A stretch of DNA of 64,000 nucleotides from Alteromonas sp047556435 (GTDB lineage: Bacteria > Pseudomonadota > Gammaproteobacteria > Enterobacterales > Alteromonadaceae), in contig NZ_CP180210.1 of assembly GCF_047556435.1 (NCBI RefSeq), forward strand, positions 310,001 through 374,000, written 5' to 3'. The translations under genes and the position numbers were made by a program. Positions within the stretch are counted from its first letter, which is position 1; each line of letters opens with the position of its first letter. The notes under the pieces are model-generated. The model was not told the DNA's origin. It did no database searches and was given only the letters and a program-made list of their open reading frames with translations. Below are positions 51,669-59,009 of the stretch, piece by piece.

Positions 51669-52631
51669 TCACAGGGCCTCAGTATCCCCTAGTCTAGCTC
51701 TCCACTCATCCAAAGAGGTAACTGGCGTTTTAAATGGCATTTCGGCTTTTATCCAGTCGCAAAATAGCTTTATGCGGTTCTCTTTGGGAGAAAACTTTGA
51801 GTAAACCAAGTGGGACTTCCAGCGAAGTGGATGGGGGAGATCGATAGGTACAATCAGTTCACCAGATCGTACATAACGCGCAACCATTATATCTGAGGCC
51901 AGCATAACTCCCTGGCCCGCTAATGCCGCGCTTAATGCAAGATCACTGGATGTATACGCTGTTTTCTTAAGACTTATCGCTGTTAAATCAACGTCAGCAT
52001 GCTCAAACCAGCTTTCCCAGTTCACTTTATCTTCGTAAGTGAGTCCAAATAGCCGTGCACCAATAAAGTCTTCCGGTGTATTCAGAGCGCATTTCTCCAT
52101 AAAAGAAGGTGAACACACGGGAAATACAGAATTTTCCGCAATGCGCTCAATTACTAAAGAAGGATGTTGTAGCTGGCTTGTTGACGTACTAAAACGAATC
52201 GCAAGGTCTACATGACCCTCATTGAAATCAACAATTCGATTGGAGCTTAATACATTTATATTTATGTCAGGATGAATACTGGCAAAAGAATGTAAGTTGG
52301 GAACCAGCCACAATGCACAAAAGGCTTGTGTAGAACTCACTGTTAAGTCGCCCTCCAGGGGGGCTTCCTGAATTTGATTCAGCCCGTTAATGACCTCATT
52401 AAATCCGCTTTGACAAGCGAAAAACAAAGTTTTACCACGCTCTGTCAGTACCATCTTACGAGCTTTACGGGTAAATAAAGTCACCCCAAGATTACTCTCC
52501 AGTTGCCGCATCTGCTGGCTGACAGCTGCCTGTGAAATAAACAGCTCCTCTGCGGCTCTGCTGTAGCTCTGATGTCGTGCAGCAACTTCAAAGCAAAGTA
52601 AATTATTAAGCCAACGCAGTCGTTTGTCCAT
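51669..52631 (-). CDS. LysR-family transcriptional regulator
   Basis: About 320 residues: N-terminal winged helix (about 5-64, LLCFEVAARHQSYSRAAEEL, FISQAAVSQQMRQLE) and a periplasmic-binding-protein-like effector domain with STQAFCALWLVPNLHSF and VDLAIRFS. ATG 52631 (MDKRLRWLNNLL) is the family-like start; an upstream reading from 52727 is longer than needed. The GcvA-like N-terminus suggests an amino-acid or metabolite responsive regulator, but the target is unknown; the nearest genes are DUF2855 (convergent) and the DinB-like gene. Confidence 0.9.
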   Translation of the reverse strand: MDKRLRWLNNLLCFEVAARHQSYSRAAEELFISQAAVSQQMRQLESNLGVTLFTRKARKMVLTERGKTLFFACQSGFNEVINGLNQIQEAPLEGDLTVSSTQAFCALWLVPNLHSFASIHPDININVLSSNRIVDFNEGHVDLAIRFSTSTSQLQHPSLVIERIAENSVFPVCSPSFMEKCALNTPEDFIGARLFGLTYEDKVNWESWFEHADVDLTAISLKKTAYTSSDLALSAALAGQGVMLASDIMVARYVRSGELIVPIDLPHPLRWKSHLVYSKFSPKENRIKLFCDWIKAEMPFKTPVTSLDEWRARLGDTEAL

Positions 52632-52741
52632 AGTCTGCCAACTATAAGAATAAGTTATGTAACAAGTTAGGTTTGATCGTTGGAGAAGTAAAGTGAATGA
52701 CGAAATAATGGCGTTGTTTTTCACCAATGGGAAAGAAGAGA

Positions 52742-52894
52742 ATGAGAGTTGAAGATAAAGTTGGATTGGGTATACCTGTGTTTAAAACGAATCGAGCTGA
52801 TGTTGTTCATAAAACCCGCCGTGCGAAACTTAAACGATATATCTATGAGGTGGGGAATAAGCTGAACTTATCACAAATGTCATTTTATAAATGA
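52742..52894 (+). CDS. possible small protein, 50 residues
   Basis: An ATG-to-TGA frame: MRVEDKVGLGIPVFKTNRAD then a basic stretch (HKTRRAKLKRYIYE) and NKLNLSQMSFYK. It stands alone in the 513-base gap between lysR and the DinB-like gene. No ribosome-binding site stands out and no family is recognised. It could be real or chance; the basic helix-like middle is all that can be said. Confidence 0.25.
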   Translation: MRVEDKVGLGIPVFKTNRADVVHKTRRAKLKRYIYEVGNKLNLSQMSFYK

Positions 52895-53144
52895 TGAGTG
52901 TAGGTGTTAACTTGTGTACATCTGCGCGCTTTTTTGACACAGCAAGCATTGGGTTGGTGTTATAAGTTTGTATTACCCGTATGGCCTGAAATCATGTTTG
53001 ATAAGCGCTTGGTAAGTAATCACCTTCCTGAGACGGTTCATCCCTTTTAAAGTGGGAGAGCCGAAGATCTACGCCAGGCGCTTACAAATTGCTTTCAATA
53101 ATAGCGCTGGTGAAAAATTCAGCCGAAACCTCTGAGAAATTGGA

Positions 53145-53690
53145 ATGACTCTGAAAACGAATTTCCTACTGATGGCCGATTACAATGAATGGATGAATAA
53201 TTCTATTTATGATGCTGCATCTCAATTGAGCCACAGAGATCTAAAAAAAGATACGGGGGCGTTTTTCGGCTCTGTTTTGGGAACGCTTAATCATATTTTA
53301 GTGGCGGATATGATTTGGCTTAAGCGCATCGCTGCGCACCCTAACCGGCTTTCTTCTTTACAGGATATAGCAACAAGACCAGTTCCCCAAAAGCTAAACA
53401 CTGTTATGTACCAAGATATAGAAACTTTAAAAAGAGAAAGGGATCTGTTAGATATCGTTATTAAACAACTTGTCGGAGAGCTTTCAGATGAGACTTTGGA
53501 GAGCTCCTTGGCTTACGTAAATACCGCCGGAACTGTATATCAAAAATGTCTGGGCCATATCATGCTGCATTTCTTTAATCACCAAACTCATCATCGAGGC
53601 CAGGTAACAACCTTATTATCTCAATTGGGTGTAGACGTTGGCGTAACAGACTTGTTAGCGATAATTCCTGATGTAAAGCTGGAGCGATAA
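53145..53690 (+). CDS. DinB-family metal-binding protein
   Basis: 181 residues predicted as a four-helix bundle. The metal-binding histidines of DinB/YfiT-type folds are visible in (T)LNHILVADMIWL and MLHFFNHQTHHRGQVTTLL, with the typical opening NFLLMADYNEWMNNSIYDAA (20 residues). Family members are often thiol-dependent (bacillithiol or glutathione) transferases or damage-inducible proteins; here the role is unknown. It stands alone between two short gene-free stretches. Confidence 0.87.
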   Translation: MTLKTNFLLMADYNEWMNNSIYDAASQLSHRDLKKDTGAFFGSVLGTLNHILVADMIWLKRIAAHPNRLSSLQDIATRPVPQKLNTVMYQDIETLKRERDLLDIVIKQLVGELSDETLESSLAYVNTAGTVYQKCLGHIMLHFFNHQTHHRGQVTTLLSQLGVDVGVTDLLAIIPDVKLER

Positions 53691-53854
53691 TAAATCAAGT
53701 GGCATAGATGCCTATTTTTAGCACTTCGGAAAGGATATCCGCAATGTGTGCATCTGAGCCGGGCGACACTATTTTTTGAGATGACGTAATCGGCACAGCC
53801 CGCTACTGATTATTTTGTGTTGGATGGTAATTACCGGATAGCTAACAATAGCGT

Positions 53855-54760
53855 TTACATTGCCGGCAACGTCTCTTCCGGTGGGGTAATTGCGCCAGGG
53901 TATCCAATAACAAACGCTGCTAGTTTTGCGCCGTACTTCGCCGCTTCAACTGCACTCATCTTTTTAGCGCGGGCCGCAAGGTAACCAGCGTTAAACGCAT
54001 CGCCTGCCGCGGTGGTATCTACTACGGTACGAGCCGGCTTAACCGGCACCGACCAGTTGCCGTCCGGTGTACTGACAACGAGTCCTGAAGCGCCATTTTT
54101 TATAATTTTCTCATCAATTGAAAACTGAGACAGGTGCGCAACGATATCGCTCACAGCGTGATGCGCATAAAGCTGGGCGTGATCATCCACGCCGGAGAGC
54201 GCGATATCGGCCATTCCGTAGAGGCGATCTGCCCATTCCCTGGCCTCAGTGCTATTTTTCCAAAGTGCCGGGCGATAGTTGAGATCAAAAGCAATTTTGG
54301 ATCCCCTGCGGCGTAAGTCGTCGAGCTTACCTATCAGCGCATGGCGCTGCGAATCACCCAGTATAGCCACAGAAATTCCGCTTAAATAAAATAGATCGGT
54401 ATCTGGCAGTGGTGACGTACACAGATTCATGGTTTGGGTAGCAGCCGATTCACTACGCCAGTATGTAAAGGTGCGTTCACCAGTCTCGTCGGTATGCACC
54501 ATGTACAGCCCCAGATGCCGACTCTCCGAGCGTTTTACCCAATCAATACCAAGGTTTTCCTGCTGCATGAAGTCGTAAAGTTCGATGCTCTGTGCATCAT
54601 TGCCAATTGCAGTAAGGTAGTCGACCTGCAAATCCGGCGCACAGCGCTTCAGATAAATGGCCGTGTTGAAGGTGTCTCCGGCAAAATTTTTAACAAGGTG
54701 TCTTGCCGACTGGGTTACCAGTTCTATCATGCATTCGCCGAATATTACAATATGGTTCAT
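53855..54760 (-). CDS. kdgK: 2-dehydro-3-deoxygluconokinase (PfkB family)
   Basis: 301 residues of the ribokinase/PfkB family: N-terminal GECMIELV, sugar-binding (N)FAGDTFNTAIYLKR, and the C-terminal signature VDTTAAGDAFNAGYL with the catalytic Asp. The opening ECMIEL and AGDTFNTA are typical of KDG kinases, which phosphorylate 2-keto-3-deoxygluconate to KDPG for the Entner-Doudoroff pathway. It is the last gene of the uxaC-uxuB-kdgK operon, 38 bases after uxuB, which supports the substrate assignment. Confidence 0.88.
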   Translation of the reverse strand: MNHIVIFGECMIELVTQSARHLVKNFAGDTFNTAIYLKRCAPDLQVDYLTAIGNDAQSIELYDFMQQENLGIDWVKRSESRHLGLYMVHTDETGERTFTYWRSESAATQTMNLCTSPLPDTDLFYLSGISVAILGDSQRHALIGKLDDLRRRGSKIAFDLNYRPALWKNSTEAREWADRLYGMADIALSGVDDHAQLYAHHAVSDIVAHLSQFSIDEKIIKNGASGLVVSTPDGNWSVPVKPARTVVDTTAAGDAFNAGYLAARAKKMSAVEAAKYGAKLAAFVIGYPGAITPPEETLPAM

Positions 54761-54798
54761 GGCACAGATTCCGGGTTTGATTTAAACGTGAGCAGAGC

Positions 54799-56262
54799 TT
54801 ACTGACACAATGCGGTCAATTGCTGTGAAACGTTCTTGCTGTCAATCGACGCAACGATTGCCATCTGCTTATGAACGGTCTCGCGAAACGTGGGATGTTG
54901 CGACAGCTCACCGAAAATACGCTCATCATCCAACAGTGCGTCTGTAATCGTTGTCAGGTGTCCTTTGTGCGTCTTTACCAATTCATGCAGCGTCTTGGCC
55001 ATCGGGTCGATAATTTTAGTATCAGACTGACTGGCCCGAACGACAAACAGGATCCAGGCTGCCACGGTGGCTGATAACAAGGCAATGCTGCGGTTTGCGG
55101 CCAGATTATCCTTCACAGTTTGCAGAATCCGGGGAGGCAGCTTTTGCGAGCCATCCCAGGCTATCTGAGACAATAAATGATGAATGTGCTGGTTGTTAAA
55201 GCGCTTCAGAATGTCGGCGGCGTACTGCTGTGGGTTCAGCGCCTCGCTGGCAGTAATGGTTGGTAAGACCTCATCGTGAAGCAGTTTACTGAGAAACGTG
55301 TACATCGCTTCGTGAGATACCGCTTCATAAACGGTCTTTAAATGACAAAGCGATCCGAGATAAGCCAGTGCGGTGTGGCTACCGTTTAAAATACGAAGTT
55401 TGGCTTTCTCAAAAACCTGAACATCATTGGTAATGATAGCGCCCGACGCTTCCCAGTCGGGACGTGGACCGCTGAACTTATCTTCGATCACCCACTGGGT
55501 AAATGCCTCTCGCTGCACAGGCCAAGCATCTTCCAGCCCTGTGACTTGTTCTGCTGCCTTTTGCAAGGCGTCATCGGAGGCCGGTGTGATACTGTCGACC
55601 ATGGTATTCGGGAAGCAAATGGTATCCGCTATCCACTGACTGAGTGCCTTATCTGACTGTTCAGCGAGCAAGGTCACAGCGCCGCGCAGCGTGTCGCCGT
55701 TATCTGGCAAATTATCACAACTGATAACAGTGATGTCTCCGGTATTTGTGTGCTTGCGCTGCTTCAGTGCCACAGTTAAGAGGCCTATTGCGGAAATCGG
55801 GTTATCGGGATGAGCCAAATCGTGACGAATGTCCGGATGCTCGAGGTTCAAACTGCCGTCATTATTCAGGCAATAGCCTTTCTCGGTAATGGTCAGCGAT
55901 ATAATATGGGTCTGAGGCGATGTCATTCTGGCCATTACCTGAGCGCGATCTTGCTCAAGAACCAGCACTTCCTTTAATGCACTTACAATGACTGTTTGCG
56001 GCTTATCGTCCAGGATCATCAATGTGTACAGATTATTTTGCTGCTGTAGCGCATCCTTGAGTTGACCACTTCGCAGCGAAACTGCGCTGATCCCCCAGCA
56101 CCCGTCTTTATCCGCCTGTTGTGTGTACATAGCCTGATGCGCGCGATGAAACGCACCGGGACCAAGGTGGACGATCCCGACTTGCACTGACGCTGGCGCG
56201 ACGTCGGCAGTGATGACGTTATCAGGTAAGTGGCTTAGCGTACGATAAGACAGTCTGGACAT
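54799..56262 (-). CDS. uxuB: D-mannonate oxidoreductase / fructuronate reductase UxuB
   Basis: 487 residues of the mannitol dehydrogenase family: Rossmann NAD site VGIVHLGPGAFHRAHQAMY, the mid-domain motif ILNGSHTALAYLG, and catalytic Lys in the (A)KLRILNG region. It converts D-fructuronate to D-mannonate. Assignment as UxuB rests on neighbours: its start overlaps the stop of uxaC (TAATG), whose product makes fructuronate. UxuA (mannonate dehydratase) is not in the window. Confidence 0.87.
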   Translation of the reverse strand: MSRLSYRTLSHLPDNVITADVAPASVQVGIVHLGPGAFHRAHQAMYTQQADKDGCWGISAVSLRSGQLKDALQQQNNLYTLMILDDKPQTVIVSALKEVLVLEQDRAQVMARMTSPQTHIISLTITEKGYCLNNDGSLNLEHPDIRHDLAHPDNPISAIGLLTVALKQRKHTNTGDITVISCDNLPDNGDTLRGAVTLLAEQSDKALSQWIADTICFPNTMVDSITPASDDALQKAAEQVTGLEDAWPVQREAFTQWVIEDKFSGPRPDWEASGAIITNDVQVFEKAKLRILNGSHTALAYLGSLCHLKTVYEAVSHEAMYTFLSKLLHDEVLPTITASEALNPQQYAADILKRFNNQHIHHLLSQIAWDGSQKLPPRILQTVKDNLAANRSIALLSATVAAWILFVVRASQSDTKIIDPMAKTLHELVKTHKGHLTTITDALLDDERIFGELSQHPTFRETVHKQMAIVASIDSKNVSQQLTALCQ

Positions 56263-57680
56263 TATGCCTCCAGCTTATACGCTTGTTTGGCCAACCGATA
56301 TGTTAGCCGTCGGGCTAAATCAAAGGCCTCATTTTCACTAAGTCGGTGTTCGACAACCAGCTGAGCTAGAAACCGGCAGTCAATGCGTCGCGCAACATCG
56401 TGTCGGGCCGGAATCGAAAGAAAGGCGCGGGTATCGTCGTTAAACCCAACAGTGTTAAAAAATCCCGCCGTTTCAGTCACCTGATGGCGAAAACGCAACA
56501 TGCCTTCAGGACTGTCGTGAAACCACCATGCCGGACCCAGCCTCAGACAGGAATAATGACCAGCCAGCGGAGCCAGTTCTCTTGAGTAAGTGGTTTCATC
56601 CAGGGTGAATAAAATAATAGTCAGACTCTGTTCATTCCCGTACTTATTCAGCAAGGGCTTCAGGCCATCGACAAAGTTCACTGCTACCGGAATATCGTGT
56701 CCTTTGTCATTGCCAAATTGTCTGTGAAGCGGCTGGTTGTGACTGCGGTGCGAGCCTGGATGAATTTGCATCACCATGCCATCTTCCACGCTCATCCCCG
56801 CCATCTCCGTTAGCATCTGAGCGCGAAATAGTTCTTCGTCTGCTTTGCTGGCTTGCCGGACAAGTACTCTCCCAAACAGGGCTTCGCATTCGCCCGGCGA
56901 CAAATCGGCGGTCGCTGCGGTTGGATGTCCGTGGTCAGTGGCTGTCGCACCGTGTGCCCTGAATACCTCACGACGCTGTCTCAACGCATTGAGATACCCT
57001 GTCCACGAGCTGGTGTCTTCACCAGTAAGCGCACCTAACTTTTCAATGTTTTCCACAAAGTCATCGCGGGATGCATCTACTACGTCATCAGGGCGGAAAG
57101 TCGTAATCACCCGCTTTTCCCAGCCAGAGCCCTGTAATTTTTTATGGTGTGTTAATGGATCAAGGGCACCTTCGGTGGTGGCAATCAGTTCGATATTAAA
57201 CTTGTCCATCAGTGCTCGGGGTTTGAACTTCGAGGTGGCAAGCTCTGCGGTAATATGGTCGTAGTATGCCATCGCGTTTTCGCTGCAAAGCATTTCCTGC
57301 ATGCCGAAAACATCATGAAACACAGTGTCCAGCCAGAGTCTGGAAGGAGTGGCAGCGAACAGATAATAATGGTCTGCAAATAGTTGCCACGCCTTGCGGG
57401 GATCCTGCTCTACAGGTTTTCCGTCCACCCTCGCAATCCCAAGCGAGTCCAGTCCTACGCCCTGACTGTACAGCATTCTGAAAACATAGTGATCAGGCGT
57501 AATGAAAAGCTCGGTGGCATTGGTAAAGTTTTCGTCATTCGCGAACCAGCGAGGATCGGTATGGCCGTGCGGACTGATAATGGGCATGTCTCTGACAGAC
57601 TGATAAAGCGCTCTTGCCACGTCACGGGTGTACTTATCGACCGGGAAAAGTCTGTCTTCGTGCAATAAAATCGGTTCCAT
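56262..57680 (-). CDS. uxaC: glucuronate/galacturonate isomerase UxaC
   Basis: 472 residues with the UxaC opening: SVRDMPIISPHGHTDPRWFA holds the metal-binding HxH (HGHTDP). Later motifs include RVLVRQASKADEELFRAQML-type sequence and ARHDVARRIDCRFLAQLV (in part). It isomerises D-glucuronate to D-fructuronate and D-galacturonate to D-tagaturonate. ATG 57680 follows GAGGACGTT. It is the first gene of the operon; its promoter and operator are listed separately. Confidence 0.95.
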   Translation of the reverse strand: MEPILLHEDRLFPVDKYTRDVARALYQSVRDMPIISPHGHTDPRWFANDENFTNATELFITPDHYVFRMLYSQGVGLDSLGIARVDGKPVEQDPRKAWQLFADHYYLFAATPSRLWLDTVFHDVFGMQEMLCSENAMAYYDHITAELATSKFKPRALMDKFNIELIATTEGALDPLTHHKKLQGSGWEKRVITTFRPDDVVDASRDDFVENIEKLGALTGEDTSSWTGYLNALRQRREVFRAHGATATDHGHPTAATADLSPGECEALFGRVLVRQASKADEELFRAQMLTEMAGMSVEDGMVMQIHPGSHRSHNQPLHRQFGNDKGHDIPVAVNFVDGLKPLLNKYGNEQSLTIILFTLDETTYSRELAPLAGHYSCLRLGPAWWFHDSPEGMLRFRHQVTETAGFFNTVGFNDDTRAFLSIPARHDVARRIDCRFLAQLVVEHRLSENEAFDLARRLTYRLAKQAYKLEA

Positions 57681-57732
57681 AACGTCCTCGCATTGCTGGT
57701 TGAGTTAGGCAAAAAGCGTAACATATTCATTA

Positions 57733-57748
57733 ATGCCACCGGTGGCAT
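57733..57748. promoter_or_regulatory. LacI-type operator of the uxaC operon
   Basis: ATGCCACCGGTGGCAT, a perfect 16-bp palindrome with the central CG and ACCGGT core common in LacI-family operators, overlapping the -10 of the uxaC promoter. The LacI-type regulator encoded next door is the obvious candidate to bind it. Confidence 0.75.
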
Positions 57749-57775
57749 AATAGGGGCTGAGAAAACTCCGATCAA
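57747..57775 (-). promoter_or_regulatory. sigma70 promoter of uxaC-uxuB-kdgK
   Basis: On the minus strand: TTGATC (57770-57775), 17-base spacer, TATTAT (57747-57752), 67 bases before the uxaC ATG. Strong hexamers and exact spacing; the -10 runs into the operator palindrome. Confidence 0.75.
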
Positions 57776-57783
57776 GAAAAATC

Positions 57784-58800
57784 TTAGTGTTTGCCGGTGG
57801 ATTCACGCACGATTAAGGAGGCTTTTACAGGTTGAGTCGATGTATTGTCAGCAGTGTTACCTTCTATCCGGGCCAGCAATTTTCGGGCAGCCATCGCTGC
57901 CATTTCTGCCACCGGGCGGCGCACTGTCGTTAAAGACGGAATGATTCTGGCGGCCATCAGGTTATCATCAAAGCCGATAACCCGAAGCGAGTCTGGGACT
58001 GCGATACCCATATCATAGGCTGCCCGGATTACCCCGATCGCCATTTCATCATTGTTGGCGAAAATGGTGCCCGGCCTTGGCGTAAGCTGTAGCAACTCTC
58101 TAGCACACGTTATGCCGCTTTCGTACGTATTGTTCCCTTCGATAATTCGCGTTAGTGGGAGCGTAATGTCATGTCTTTCCAGTGCCTGACAAAAACCTTC
58201 AAGACGCTCAGCTGTAGATGAAAAACCTTGTGGACCACAGATGACAGCGAAGTCATGATGTCCTTCAGAGACCAGATAATCTGCGACTTCACGCATAGCG
58301 GCGCGATCATCAGAAATCACCATCTTCTCTGGATCATCCAGTGCTACCGAAGCCATTCGAACATAGTCAACGTGCTGTTGCCTGAGCGCACTTGCCAGCG
58401 CTGAGGATTCCGACACAGGGGGCAGCACAATAACCCCGTCAACATTTGAACGTTTAGTAAACTCCATGCAGTTCTCAACGAATCCGGCATCGCGATAATC
58501 ACATGGGTGGACAATTAGTTCATAACCACGGTCAGTAATAACCTGCAAAACACCATCCTGCACCTGATCAATATAAAACGTACCCGGATTATCATAAATA
58601 ATGCCCAGTAAGTAGGAACGCCTTGACGCCAGCCCGCGGGCTTTCTTGTCCGGAGAAAAGCCTTCTTCACCAATGATCTGCTGAATTTTTTCACGCGTCT
58701 TCGCGTTGACGTTTGTTGCGCCGTTGATAACCCGTGAAACGGTGCGTTTAGAAACCCCCGCTTTTTCAGCAATATCGTTAATAGTAGGTCGTTTTGTCAT
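57784..58800 (-). CDS. LacI-family repressor, probably of uronate catabolism
   Basis: 338 residues. Helix-turn-helix TINDIAEKAGVSKRTVSRVING with the hinge ARGLASRRSYLLGIIY (starts of each given), then a sugar-binding-protein-like effector domain with VIGFDDNLMAARIIPSLTTV near the end. It is directly upstream of uxaC on the same strand, and the perfect palindrome in the 103-base gap between them is the likely target. The inducer is probably a uronate or KDG. Distinct from the GntR/FCD regulator of the neighbouring module. Confidence 0.9.
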   Translation of the reverse strand: MTKRPTINDIAEKAGVSKRTVSRVINGATNVNAKTREKIQQIIGEEGFSPDKKARGLASRRSYLLGIIYDNPGTFYIDQVQDGVLQVITDRGYELIVHPCDYRDAGFVENCMEFTKRSNVDGVIVLPPVSESSALASALRQQHVDYVRMASVALDDPEKMVISDDRAAMREVADYLVSEGHHDFAVICGPQGFSSTAERLEGFCQALERHDITLPLTRIIEGNNTYESGITCARELLQLTPRPGTIFANNDEMAIGVIRAAYDMGIAVPDSLRVIGFDDNLMAARIIPSLTTVRRPVAEMAAMAARKLLARIEGNTADNTSTQPVKASLIVRESTGKH

Positions 58801-58944
58801 TTCAGGCAGTTGTTGGATTCAGTCCCATTTTAAACGCAGAGTAGCGCGGTAGAGGTTGTCAGACAAAAAGTTTTTCCTTGTTAACGCAGCATCACTTGCT
58901 GGTTGTGATATTTGGTTTTCCTGTTATTAAAAATGCAGTTTGCT

Positions 58945-58973
58945 TTTACATTGTTCAGTTTTGCGACTAGCGT
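58945..58973 (+). promoter_or_regulatory. possible promoter of the GH2 gene
   Basis: TTTACA (58945-58950), 17-base spacer, TAGCGT (58968-58973), with the TTGTATACAA palindrome starting eight bases downstream. The -35 is good, the -10 weak. Confidence 0.35.
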
Positions 58974-58980
58974 TAGCAGT

Positions 58981-58992
58981 CTTGTATACAAG
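58981..58992. promoter_or_regulatory. CTTGTATACAAG palindrome before the GH2 gene
   Basis: Perfect 12-bp palindrome 17 bases before the ATG of the GH2 gene. The same core (TTGTATACAA) occurs upstream of the TonB receptor gene. It has the short TNGTATACNA form typical of FadR/FCD-type GntR regulators, one of which is encoded between the two targets. Confidence 0.7.
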
Positions 58993-59009
58993 TTGGGTGA
59001 GGTAGACGT

